From Druceiella hillmani (lineage: Eukaryota; Arthropoda; Insecta; Lepidoptera; Hepialidae), in contig JAYKKI010000064.1 of assembly GCA_039881145.1 (NCBI GenBank), positions 2,445,001 through 2,509,000 on the forward strand: 64,000 nt of DNA, written 5' to 3'. The notes under the pieces are model-generated. The model was not told the DNA's origin and searched no databases. It was given only the letters and a program-made list of their open reading frames with translations. Positions 37,326 through 49,070 of this stretch are shown one piece after another. How positions within the stretch are numbered: position 1 is the first letter of the stretch; every line of letters begins with the position of its first letter. A program made the translations under genes and the position numbers.

Positions 37326-40300
37326 AACTTTCAACTGAAAATCAAATGAAAACACCAACTCTCATTTTATTCCTCAAAATATCTGTCCGCCATTGCTACA
37401 AATTATAAAGTTTGTATAAATATCTAAAATGGCGATAGCCTATAAATATCTGTCTCTGTCAGTTGAAGTTCGGAAGCTTTTCGAAAGAAATTTGTTTAAC
37501 TCTTTTAGTATCAGATAATGCATTGTTTTCTTCACATTTGCTATTTATATCCACTTTGGTATGTGTAATTGCTGTTAAATGATTGATAAAAATAATTAAT
37601 TATCGTGTGACCTGAAGGTTTGAGGAACCTGTTACAAGCTAGCATACACAAATGAATATATTTTAAAAAAAGATAATTATCGTGAATAATAAAAATACAA
37701 TATGTAATGTTATTTTTATCATTCATGATCATTTTAAAAATAAAATTACGCATTTTATTTTTGCTCACACGTGTAAAGCAAATTACTCTAATGAAATTAT
37801 ACTCCATACTAATATTTTGTTTCGCTGTAAAACTGTTAATAGAGCAGCAAGCACTGTCAAAACTGCTGGTCAGGTCAGTAGTGCTGACAGGTTTTGTTGA
37901 AAGCATCACCTTATTAGAAATGTGTTGTTAAAACATATTGTATTGGAAAAAAAATGTTATCAAATAAGAATATAATTACTCATTTCTTGAAATTATTACT
38001 CTTAGTTGAATATTACAATTTTCCGAAAACAAAGTTTTGAAATACTGAAATATAACACAATAAAATATCTCCGCTCATATAGTTTAGTTCTATATACTCC
38101 ATTCATATAATCTAGTTAAAATATTTTACAAGTTCATATAGTATGTACAAAAGTATATGTAAAATGATAATAAGTCAAAGTAATATACAAGTTTATGACG
38201 ATGTTTGTGTGAAAAATATTTTATTCGGTGAAAAATAAATACAACTTATGATGTAATGCTAACTACTAAAAATACATTTAACAGACAGAAGCTTTCACGA
38301 AATATGGAATCACTTATATCATTATAATGCTGGCCCATGCATCAAAAAATGATGAATAATAGTGAATTATTGGAAATGTGACAAAGTAAGAATTAATTTT
38401 GCATTTCTAGAAAAACGATTCACACAAGAAAAACTTAAAAAAATTGTCAGGCTTTTCAACCTTTTACTACTGTAAGATTTTATGCAGTTCAGAAACTTGA
38501 TATTTTACAGAAAAATCATAAACCAAACTGGTTACTCTAATTTACCTCTTATGGAAGCATTTTAAAGATGCACAAAATTATTGTAATAACTAATGTTTTC
38601 TGCATAAAACTTGGTCAAGATATGGCACAGACATGTTTTATAGTGATACCAGTACACGAGGCACAACTAATTAACGAAGTACAGAAATAAATTAATTACA
38701 AGGAAAAAGTGACAAGAAATACAATCAAGATTGTATACCACGATGAAGTGACAAACAAAGCAGATGAAACGTGTGAAACAGATTTATCATCAGCCTTTTC
38801 AAAATAATTTTTTACATAAAATATAAAGAAAACAACTTGAATTCACCAACTGCTTAGTGTAGTCTCTTTGTGATATAGCCATGCCTGTTTATCTTGGGTC
38901 TATTTCAATCATACAAATTTCTGAATATTTTTAAATGAATAATTATACATTATTATGGAAGGAATCTACAAAATGTTTTTAAACGCTTCATTCACTTTGT
39001 CAAACATTTTTCTTGTAAGCATATTTTTGATTGATTAAAGAGTTTTAGTATAAACAAATTTTTAGCTCTTAATTCTGTATTCTTTATGATTGTATTATTG
39101 TTTTCTCTTTACAACTTTGTAGTTTATGGTTAGTAAGTTAGTTAATACATATTAACAGTACTTATATTGTATATTCTTCTCATTCTATCTTCATGAAAAA
39201 CATAAAGCTTAAGATATGCCAGAAAATGCGAGAGCAAGTGACACAAGCAGCTGAAAAAGAAAATTTAAAATTAGTTCATACAAAACTTTTATTGAAATGT
39301 TCAGTACTAACATAAAATTTAAACATCTTGTTTAAATGGTGGCGTATACCTAAAAAATGAATACGGATAAATGGTGAATAAAATTTCTGTTAAAAGGCAA
39401 TATAAATGTTAAGTGATTGTTGAAATTGGGATTATGTTGAGGACTCCCAAATATGGCATCGACAAATGTGACCACATTCAACATTTCTACACGTTTTGTT
39501 ATACTAAATGATATCAAACAGAATCATATTATTTCTAAATCAAAAATAATGAGCGTAATAATATTGCACATAACATAAAAGCAATTGTCAAGATCATATT
39601 TTATTCCTCCAGTCACAAAATAAAAAACGGTACAAGGATATGACAGATAGGGTGTAAGAAGGCCAAAAACTATAAAGTTTCGACATTTATCTTGTCTCAA
39701 AAAATAATTTATAAAGAAAAGATAATTCATATCCTCAATCCCCAAATTTTAATTTTTCTGAATTTCAAAGAACGAATTTTCCAAAATTTAATTACTCGAA
39801 ATTCAGAGAATGACTTTCCTCACGAAATTGGAATGCTATCAAGCAGTATTTATTGTTGAAGATCAAACGCTAGAAACAACATGAAGTACAATCAATGTTC
39901 CCATTATTAACAAGCTGTATGACTTTTGACACCATAATGTAAATCTGGTGGGAACTCATTTAGTAGTTTTTCTGCAGATACCAAAGACGTGCTGGTATAC
40001 TAAAATTGGCCAAAGTGTATCTTTGATTGATTTGTTGCCCGTATTGATCCTTGTGGAATATTTGTGTTCACACTGACATCCAGTGAGTTTTGTTCAATAT
40101 TCATGAAACAAGATACACTTACTTTACCCATTAAAAGTCTTTTGTGTTAACATTCATTAGTTTATTACCTTATGGAACTTATTGAGAACTTAACAGAAGC
40201 ACCATAATATTGGACAACTTATGATGTGGGAACTTTATAAAGTTCTATTTAAACCTTCCCCATTAATAATTCTTGGTTAGGTAAGATCTACAAAATACTA

Positions 40301-40451
40301 TCAATACCAAACATCAATTAAAAATTCCGGTGTCCACTGTAATTAGCACTTCAATAGGAGGCTTTATATTTTGAAGTTTGATACGGTATGCAAATTTTAA
40401 AATGTGTTTCTTACCGATATTTCAGCAAAGTAAAACATTTTTTCACATATC

Positions 40452-40805
40452 CTAATAAAATGACATGAGACATTAAAAGAAGAAATATATCTCAGTAATA
40501 CGTTAATAAAAGCGACATGAGACATTAAAAGAAGATATATTTCTCAGTAATACGTTAATAAAAGTGACGACACATTAAAAGTAGAAATATTTCTCAGTAA
40601 TATGTTAATAAAAGTGACATGAGACATTAAAAGAAGAAATATTTCTCAGTAATATGTTAATAAAAGTTACATGAGACATTAAAAGAAGAAATATTTCTCA
40701 GTAATATGTTAATAAAAGTGACATGAGACATTAAAAAAGAAATATTTCTTAGTAATACAGTAATAAAAGTTACATGAGAGATTAAAAGAAGATATATTTC
40801 TTAGC
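40452..40805. repeat. 52-bp tandem repeat, about 7 copies
   Basis: Units begin GACATGAGACATTAAAAGAA and end TTAATAAAAGT, at about 40462, 40514, 40566, 40613, 40665, 40717 and 40768. Two copies carry small deletions and the last is truncated. The array lies in the spacer between the arms of the giant inverted repeat. There are no unique spacers between units, so it is a minisatellite and not a CRISPR array. Confidence 0.95.
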
Positions 40806-41280
40806 AATCTCGTCAGTTAGGGAAATTGAACTGGATTAAGGTGATGATGTATATCAATTTGACATTGCATATTTAATTGTTACAAATTATAATTTCATAA
40901 CAAAAATCTGAAACTATATTTACAATCTGGAAGCCAGCATGAAATGTTTTAAATATAAAATTGCTTCAGTTAATATAATTATATATATTTTATGTAACAA
41001 AGAACACATTTATTATTCATACAATGTTAAGGAATGATAAATAAATTGTCAGTCGTTTCTAAAAAAAATAACTGTCAAATTTTGTGCTTTAAATGAAATA
41101 ATTACTTTTTTTTGAGAAACACACTTCAAATGTACTCGGTTTGATTCACAAAGTCACCTGTATTCTTTGTTACAGCATTTTTATTCTTAAATAACATTTT
41201 TTCAATAATGTCAATTCAAATTAGATGTTTTTGATGTAGATGATCTGGTCACAATGCATCAAACATAATAGAATTAACAT

Positions 41281-41531
41281 TGAATATATTTGACGTTAAT
41301 TTTGTAGAAATTCATTGTTCACAATTAAATGAAACTGTGTGATTTAGTATTATTTCTACTTTTTAAGTTATTTACCACAAGGACTTTCGTTGTATTACAA
41401 CATCTTCAGATGGGCTATTAGCAAAGATCTTTGCTATTGCTTTGATGTTATAATACAACAAAACCTAGGTCGTGGTAAAGAACTTAAAGAAAGTAGAAAT
41501 AATACTGCATCACATAGTTTCATTTAACTGT
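41281..41531. mobile_element. Fold-back hairpin element, copy 1
   Basis: About 250 bp. A single-sided 5' tail (TGAATATATTTGACGTTAAT...) is followed by a long imperfect palindrome whose arms contain TAGTATTATTTCTACT, ACAACATCTTCAGATGG and their complements, closing at AGATCTTTGCTATTGC near 41425-41440. Flanking 12-mers TAGAATTAACAT (41269-41280) and GAAAATTAACAT (41532-41543) agree at 10 of 12 positions. It is the most diverged of the three copies in this window and lies in the spacer of the giant inverted repeat. No coding capacity. Confidence 0.85.
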
Positions 41532-43603
41532 GAAAATTAACATTAAACAATTCTTTAAAACAGGTTTAATCTTAAGATAGATATGTCAATTAGGTTCTAT
41601 ATCGTTATTTCTTTAAATGAGTCGGACTGCAATTGTTAGAGAAATTAAAAGAAATGACATCCTAGCTATTTGCAAATGACTAAAACAAAAGAAAAAGTGC
41701 TAGGTTACAATTCTATAAATAAATGTGATAAATGTGATACTAAATATAGCATAATTTTTTTTTAAACCTCATCTTCTTTTTCAGTCTTTCTGTTTCTTCA
41801 ACACCATAAAACCCTTGACGTGAATTTCAGTTGGAAAACAAATATTTAACAAGAATAGGTCAAAGATATACTTGGCCAATTTTAGCATACCAGCACATCT
41901 TATGGTGTTTGCAGAAAAACTGCTAAATGAGTTCCCACCAGGTTTACATTATGGTGTCAAAAGTTATACAGTTTGTTAATAATGGGAACATTGATTGTGC
42001 TGTGTGTTGTTTCTAGCATTTGATCTTCAACAATAACTACTGCTTAATAGCATTCCGATTTTGTGAGATGAGTCATTCTCTGAAGTTCAAGAAATTAAAT
42101 TTTGAAAAATTCGTTCTTTGAATTTCAGAAAAATGAAAATTTGAGGATTAAAGATATGAATCATCTTTTCTTTATAGATTATTTTTTGAAACAAGACAAA
42201 TGTAGAAACTTCATAGTCTTTGGGCTTTTTACGCCCTATCTGTCATATTCTTTGTGCTGCTTTTGATTTTGTGACTGGAGGAATAAAATATGATCTCGAC
42301 AATTGCTTTCATGTTATGCGCAATATTATTGCGCTCATTATTTTTGATTTAGAAATAATATGATTCTGTTTGATATCATTTAGTATAACAAAACGTGTAG
42401 AAATGTTGAATGTGGTCACATTTGTCGATGCCATATTTGAGAATCCCCAATATAATTCCAATTTCAACAATCACTTAACATTTATATTGCTTTTAAACAG
42501 AAATTTCATTCACCATTTATTCATATTCGTTTATTAGGTATATGCCACCATTTAAACAAGATGTTTAAATTTTATATTAGTACTGAACATTTCAATAAAA
42601 GTTTTGTGTGAACTAACCTTAAATTTTCTTTTTCAGCTGCTTGTGTCACTTGCTCTCGTATTTTCTGGCATATCTTAACCTTTATGGTTTTCATGAAGAT
42701 AAAATAAGAAGAATATACAATGTAAGTACTGTTAATAAGTATTAACTAACTTACTAACCATAAACTACACAGTTGTAAAGAGAAAACAATAGTACAATCA
42801 TAAAGAATACAGAATTAAGGGCTAAAAATATGTTTTACATACTTAAAAATTCTTTAGACAATAAAGAATACGCTTACAAGGAAAATGTGTAACAAAGTGG
42901 ATGAAGCATTTAAAAACATTTTGTAGATTCCTTCCATAATAATATATAATATTCGTTTAAACATATTCAGAAATTTGTATGAATGAAATAGACCATAGAT
43001 AAATAGCCGTGGCTATATCACAAAGAGACCCTACACTAAGCAGTGGGTGAATTCAGGTTGTTTTCTTTTTATTTATATAACAAAATTATTACTAGACTTT
43101 TTCTTTGTGAATAGGCTGATGACGAATCTATTTGACACGTTTCACCTTCTTTGTCGTTCACATTATTGTGGTATACAATCTTGATTGTATTTCTTGTTAC
43201 TTTTTCTTTGTATTTAATTTATTTCTGTACTCCGAGAATTAATTGTGCCTTGTGTACTGGTATCACTATAAAACATGTCTGTGACTTATCTTGACCAAGT
43301 TTTATGAATTTTCCTGTGTGAATCGTTTATCTAGAAATGCAAAATTAATTCTTACTTTGTCACTTTTGCAATAATTCACTATTATTCACCATTTTTTGAT
43401 GCATGGGCCAGCATTATAATGACATAAGTGTTTCCAAATTTCACGAAAGCTTCTGTGTGTTAAATTTATATTTAATATATAAACTTGTACATAAAATATT
43501 GATTATGTTTTTCTTTCACTTATTACCATTTTACATATACTTTTGTACATACTTTAAAGTAACGAACTTGGTACAAACTTGTAAAAAATTTTAATTAAAC
43601 TAT

Positions 43604-43673
43604 ATGAATGGGGTAATGATTAAAAGTGTACTTGAAATATGAATGGGGTAATGATTAAAAGTGTACTTGAAAT
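43604..43673. repeat. Exact 35-bp tandem duplication
   Basis: ATGAATGGGGTAATGATTAA...ACTTGAAAT occurs twice without a mismatch (43604-43638 and 43639-43673). The left arm has no such duplication, so it arose after the arms separated. Confidence 0.95.
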
Positions 43674-44555
43674 TTCGTATTTCAAAATTTTGTGTTCAGA
43701 AAATTTTAATATTCAAATAAACAAATTTAAGAAAATGAGTATTCACATACTTATTGAATTACATATTTGAATACTTGTCAAAATTAAATTTTTTTTCCAA
43801 TACAATATTTTTTAACAACACATTTCTAATAAGATGAGTGCTCTCAACAAAACCTGTTAGCACTGACCTGACCAGAAGGTTTGATGGTGCTTGCTTCTCT
43901 ATTTACAGTTTTACAGATATAGGGAAAACAAAGTGTGGAGCATAAATTCATGAAAATAATTTCCTTTACACATGTCAACAACATTTGTTCGCATATTTTA
44001 TTTTCATAATTCATGATAATTATCTTTTTTTAACGTGTCATATTAATTTGTTTCGGCTCGCTTATGCGAAGTTACATGAGGAACCTTGGGGTCGCACGAT
44101 AATTAATTATTTTTATCAATCATTTAACAACAATTATACATTCCAAAGTGGCAGTAAACAGCTGACAACAAAAAGAAAAAAATGTATATCATATGATACA
44201 TTTTTTTCTTTAGCCAAAAGAGTTCCCAAAGGAGTTCGAAAAAGTTCTTCCAAAAAGTTCTCATACTTTACCTGCAACACTAGCATCTTCGCAGATTATA
44301 TATTTATTACCACAAGCCAACATCAAAAGTAAAAACAGGTATTTATAGACTATTACTATATTATAGACTAGATATATAAACAGACTATATAAACATATGT
44401 TTATAAGGTAGATATTTATAAATACATTATAATTTGTAGCAATAAGGGACAAATATTTCGAAAAAAATAACAGTAGTTCGTGTTTTCATTTGATTTGAAT
44501 AAGAAATTCAATTTAATTTTCTGTACAACTGGTTATGTACCTTCCATGAGTTGAT

Positions 44556-45480
44556 AAAGATTTGTTTTCTTTGTGAAATATTTGCAGTTTGATGATAAAA
44601 AACTGTGGCTACATCGATCACAGAACTATCTTTTTACACCAATTAGAATAATTTGGGCTTTGTTGATAGCTCAATGTCACAATAACTACTCCATGACAAA
44701 TATTATAATAGACACACAATTGCTAGGCTTTCAAGGCAGATGGAAATTGTGCATTCCCCATAAGCCTGCAAAATGTGGGATTAGACTAAAAATGATGTGT
44801 GATATGTGATAGATGGCATATCTTACCTTGTAAAAGGGATGGATATTGAAGAATTGCTGTGCAGCATTCATGGTACGAGCAGGAATGTTTCAATAGATAA
44901 TTGGCCACATTAATAGCATTAGCCAAGAAATCGAGGCATACAGGTTGATGACAGTATACACTTTGTGCAAACAAAAGAGAGATTCCAGAAGTATTGAAAA
45001 ACAATAAAACTAAGGAAATTGGCAGTTCTATGCTTTGCTGTGATGAACCATTCACTTTATTCACATTTAAGTTCAAAACCATCGGAAGTGGTTTAGATGT
45101 TTTGCTGTGTGATGAAGAGGGTATTGTGAACACTTCTACCGATAAATCACACATGATTAAGATACACAATATGAATAAAGGAAGATGTAGATAAACACTA
45201 TCGACCAGATTTATTCAAATATGCCATACGACCAAAAAATTCAAAGGAGACCAATGTGTACATTTTATGGGATGATAAATATTTTGTTGATAGCACTTAG
45301 GTATAACAACTAGGTGCCAACAAGCCAGATTCCTCACTCCATGTTGGAAAATGATTTGAAAAAACTTCCACGTTTTCAGGAGGGGAAACCGTAAAAGAGA
45401 AACATGTCAGAGCTGATATGTAAACAAATGTAGTGTCCTTGTTTTGACATATGAAGGACAAAAATTCATGTAAATCAAAG
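44556..45480 (+). pseudogene. piggyBac-like transposase relic (right-arm copy)
   Basis: Encodes the catalytic core of a piggyBac-family (DDD) transposase, which cuts and pastes at TTAA. In order: KYLQFDDKK (equivalent of 'LRFDDK'), TPIRIIWALLIAQCHNNYS, then IIDTQLLGFQGRWKLCIPHK with the first catalytic Asp and PAKCGIRLKMMCD at 44600-44800. After a frame change come SIHGTSRNVSIDNW with the second Asp (about 44855-44895), GSSMLCCDEPFTLFTFK (45020-45070), DEEGIVNTSTDKSHMIKIHN (45110-45170), and in a third frame 'VDKHYRPDLFKYAIR', carrying the third Asp region. Stop codons and at least three frame changes make it dead. The N-terminus and the Cys-rich C-terminus are not recognisable. The TTTGCAG before TTTGATGAT looks like a splice acceptor, but the frame also reads through it. 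Confidence 0.85.
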
Positions 45481-45978
45481 GGTTATTATTGATTGTATCA
45501 ACTTTGAGTTTCAGTGCCTTTAATTTGTAAATGTTTTCTAAAGTTTTTATAAGATTTAGTTTCCTAACAATCCTGGTCACATTCTTAGCATATATTTATA
45601 TTTTCTGTATTTATCACCTTAATGAGTCACGTATCTTTCATAGATTATACATTTAATGTTTTCGTTCTACACATTTTTATCGCATTTTGCAGTTAATTTT
45701 CACCTTATTTCATATTGATCTAGGTTTGTTTCTTTAGGGCTAGTATTTATCAATATTAAAGTAGGGAGCCAATACATTATTTAGAAGTGACTACAATTGC
45801 ACATGCCCCTTTATTGAAAAGAGTTTTATGTGGATATAGAAATCTCAAATTAATGTAAAATCAAATAATCAAGTATAACATAATTTCTGTAAACAATAAA
45901 CTTAATTTCCATAAACAATATTATTTTAAAATATTCTTGCAACAATAACTCTTAGTCTTAGAGCTAGTGGCCGACTAC

Positions 45979-46600
45979 CTGTATATAATTTACCAGACCC
46001 GGATTTTTGTACAGTGAGTCTCCTTGATTTAACACATGGGGGCTCATTAAACCCGTGGCTGGTGCAATTTGAGTTTTAGTACCTAACCCACCTAACGAGG
46101 TGTTCAAATCTGGCTAATTCTAAATGTATTTGACTACGTCTGCTATTTGAAAATTTTAAAATATATTATTATTTTTATTAAAAAGTAACTATGGCAGACC
46201 ATTATCGCGCATCTCACATTGTGAGAGACAATTTCGAAAGTGCCAAAAAATATGAAATTTTGAAAGTAATTAGCCAGGTCTACCATTAATATATTTTGTT
46301 TGTTATAGTCTTAAAAGCTTATATTTATCACGGCAGACGTTTTTATTGAGTATATACTTCAGCAGATATTAAAATCTTAACTACTATGCCAGCAAATGTT
46401 TGTATAGACTGCACTTAGTTATTTATATTCTTTCTTTCATGTTCCACTAACCCTATATTCTTTCTTTCATGTTTCACTAAACCCTAAAATATTTGAATGG
46501 TAGTAGCTATGCTCTCTCATAGCTACTACCTTCCAAATATTTTTGGGTTTATACCTGCGGGTCATGTAGTTACCTTCAGCGTAACAGTATTTCCTCAAAT
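45979..46600. repeat. Left terminal inverted repeat of the 45979-48810 element
   Basis: Inverted match of 48225-48810 throughout, including AAAAACGTCTACCGTGGT-like, GGCAGACC and TTTTTATTAAAAAGTAACTA words. It differs by a 31-bp tandem duplication (TATATTCTTTCTTTCATG..., 46422-46480) and by a local palindrome at 46484-46545. Confidence 0.88.
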
Positions 46601-46713
46601 GTCTTAATATATTTGTGAACGTTGACACACATACCATGTGTTTCGTGAGCGTAATAAAATATCTAGTGTTGCTTTATTAATTTGATTATTATTTGTTTAG
46701 TAAATCTGATATT

Positions 46714-48170
46714 ATGTCGAGTGAGTTAAAGTGTATTTTTTTGTGCCGGTGAAAAAACTGAAAAAGTACAATTATTTTCTGAAGAGACAATAACAAAATG
46801 TCGAAAAATTTTGAGGTTACGAGAACTTCATAAATTTAAATATAAGTATGTAATTTTACCTGATGATATTTTTCATTCAGGATATCATAGTAGTTGCTAC
46901 AAGATATTTCCTGTATTGAAAAAAAAATTTGAGACAAAAAAAGAAGATAAGCCAGCCAAGTATGTTTTCATCTACGTTTGAGCAACCATCGACATCAGGG
47001 GATGTAGAGGATTCATCTGTAGAGTACGTAAGCATTCCTGTGGCCAATGAAATTGTAGAAAGAGATATAGATGTACCATTAATGGAAGTATCATGTGAAA
47101 ATTCTGCAGCAAGTTCGTCATCATACATTCAAACTTCTGACCATGTGACTTCAGCAGACCTGAATAATTCAATTAAATAAAAAAAAAAAAATTAAAATTA
47201 TTCAACGAAAAAGAAACAATTTTGGTCTAAGACAGAACAATTACGTACTTCAGAGAAAGATCTTTTGATAAAAGTATTTTACAAAATCTCAAGCCCAATA
47301 CAGATATTTGTATTGAAACTATAGCAAAACTACAAAGTGCTTCTACTAATGAAGTGTATTACCAAAATGTTTGTCAGCAAAATTTTAGAAATCAAAAAAC
47401 GGCATTTGTGAAATGTGTTATCCGAATATCGTGGCACATCAGTCGAGAAAATCATCAAACTGTTTATAAGGAAATATGTACTTTAATTGAAGAAAATGTT
47501 GTGAATTGAGGACGATGCTATTTCCTGACCTACTTGCACAAACAATATCTCGATATATATAGAGAGTTGAGTGAGGGCATGGAGGCAACATCGAGTTCAA
47601 TATTTACTACACATTATTTGGAAGAAAAGATCTGCAAGAAATTCAAATATTACAATCGAACAATAAAAAAGTTGTTGCCCCATATAGATATTTCAACTAT
47701 TGATCAATCTTTGTTTACACATTTAAAAGATAAAGACACATTCGAAGCAGCTGCAGCCATTCTAGAGATGAAATTATGGGCATAAAAAGCAAAATTACCT
47801 AACTATTTAACTAGCCAATGACTAATAAAGGGTGAATGCACAACACTACCAATGGTTTCCGATTTTTTTGCTTAAGTTATTGGAGGTTATACTCACAAAC
47901 ACCGTAATTGCGATAGTTTCAAACGTCATGTAAATTCTCTGTCACAGGATATCATTTATATGACTCACAATAGCAATGTTAAGACTTCTAAACACAATAT
48001 GCTTAGGAATGACATTAAAAAGCCTTACAAGTTGTACACATGTAGAAGGAAAATTAATTCCATGGAACATCATTTGGGAACATATTGAATAAAAGTCATT
48101 CATAATAATGTCGAACAACATGTTATTTTTTAACATGTATGATATTATGTTATTGAATAATGATGTTATT
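46714..48170 (+). pseudogene. Decayed gene of an uncharacterised Cys/His-containing element-encoded family
   Basis: The frame opens at ATG 46714 (MSSELKCIF). After a frameshift comes GEKTEKVQLFSEETITKCRK, then LRELHKFKYKYVILPD and SGYHSSCYKIF (46860-46910). The Cys-Cys-His-Cys spacing suggests a zinc-binding N-terminus. A Ser/Thr/Glu-rich linker follows (46960-47175). Next are a second block with LYLQSASTNE-like remains (about 47330), LTYLHKQYLDIYRE (47520-47560), HYLEEKICKKFKYYNRTI (47612-47665), KDTFEAAAAILEMKLWA (47730-47785), LIKGECTTLP (47826-47855) and SQDIIYMTHNSNVKTSKHN (47941-48000). I recognise this block order from uncharacterised proteins found in many copies in insect and cnidarian genomes, but know no established function. 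Since it sits between TIRs, a role in transposition is inferred. Many stops and frameshifts are present. Confidence 0.68.
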
Positions 48171-48224
48171 CATTATAATAGGTATGGGGAAATGACAGTT
48201 ATTTCCATTTCTACTAAAAATATT

Positions 48225-48810
48225 TTATGAAATACCATTACGCTATAGGTAACTATATGACCCTCAGGTGTAAACCCTAAAATATTTGAATGGTAGTAGC
48301 TATGAGAGAGCATACAATAGGTTGAAGTGAGTACAGTAGTGAAACATGAAAGAAAGAATATAGATAACTGTGCAGTCTATACAAACATCTGCTCTGGTAG
48401 TAGTTAAGATTTTAATGTCTTCTGAATTGTATGCTCAATAAAAACGTCTACCGTGGTAAATATAAGCTTTTAATACTGTAATGAACAAAATATGTTAATG
48501 GCAGACCTGTCAATTACTTTCAAAATTTCATTTTTTTTGGCTCTTTCAAAATTGTCTGCCACGATGTAAGACACGCGATAATGGTCTGCTGTAGTTACTT
48601 TTTAATAAAAATAATAATATATTTTTAAACTTTTAAATGGTAGACGTGGTTAAATACATTTAAAATTAGTCAGATTATGATACCTAACGTACCAAAATTC
48701 AAACTGTGCCAGCCGCGCAGGGCTTAGTGAGCTCCCACTCCTTGTTTGTTAAATCGAGGAGACTAACTGTGCAAAAATCCAGGTCTAGTCAATTACATAC
48801 AGGTTTTTAG
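48225..48810. repeat. Right terminal inverted repeat of the 45979-48810 element
   Basis: Inverted counterpart of 45979-46600, ending in CATACAGG at 48810. It keeps what is probably the ancestral sequence (GTGAAGTGAGTACAG-like stretch near 48310-48335) at the place where the left copy has a palindrome instead. Confidence 0.88.
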
Positions 48811-49070
48811 ACTATAAGATATTGATTTATGAAAGTTGAGAATTTGCTTTTTGTTTCACAATATAAAATAGTCCGTATCGTAATCATTTGCACTTTACAT
48901 TAATATTCATAGAAGGATTTATTGTATTTAAAATTAAGAGCAAAAGCAAGCTTTCAGTTTTAAGGCTGTCACAAGTTAGGGCTGTAAACCCATAGTGAAA
49001 GCAAAAAAGTTTATTAGGACTATTTCCTACTTTAGAGAAGGGATAATAATCAAAATTCAATTTTGATTAA

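Larger units (their letters stand above)
33765..40090. repeat. Left arm of a giant imperfect inverted repeat
   Basis: Reads as the reverse complement of the right arm (about 41820-50695) for most of its length. Anchor pairs seen by eye are 33900-33960 with 50480-50540, 34130-34360 with 49955-50130, 34680-34790 with 48885-48990, 35540-35640 with 45820-45930, 36790-36990 with 45060-45290, 37200-37325 with 44745-44880, 39300-39480 with 42400-42600 and 39960-40030 with 41865-41945. One 100-base stretch aligned by hand (near 39400/42500) showed about 92% identity, with other stretches lower. This arm lacks the two transposons found in the right arm and has its own hairpin insertion at 36038-36097. 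It contains a piggyBac transposase relic but no intact gene. Confidence 0.9.
45979..48810 (+). mobile_element. 2.8-kb transposon with ~0.6-kb terminal inverted repeats
   Basis: Left terminal repeat about 45979-46600, right about 48225-48810. Outer ends read CCTGTATATAATTTACCAGA and, from the other side, CCTGTATGTAATTGACTAGA, both followed by CC(C/T)GGATTTTTG(T/C)ACAGT. Between the repeats is one decayed gene on the plus strand (46714-48170). The insertion lies inside the right arm of the giant inverted repeat, near the break in homology with left-arm position 35500. No clean target duplication could be assigned, because sequence has also been lost or replaced at the junction. The superfamily was not recognised. 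Confidence 0.82.

Noticed and set aside
37541..37931. Three overlapping frames of 70-120 codons in the left arm
   Set aside because: The homologous right-arm stretch (about 43800-44120) does not keep these frames open, so they are not conserved coding sequence.
39524..39745. 73-codon minus-strand frame with FIVFGLLTPYLSYP
   Set aside because: The inverted counterpart near 42180-42360 keeps part of the frame but is broken, and no protein family fits. Shared descent of the arms explains the similarity without coding.
40452..40805. CRISPR-like array
   Set aside because: The 52-bp units abut one another with no unique spacers, and the context is eukaryotic. It is a minisatellite.
44780..45170. 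127-codon minus-strand frame
   Set aside because: It is antisense to the piggyBac transposase core, whose motifs are on the plus strand.
46929..47180. Separate 83-codon Ser/Glu-rich gene
   Set aside because: It is in the right place and composition to be the linker of the decayed element gene (46714-48170), so it was merged with that pseudogene.
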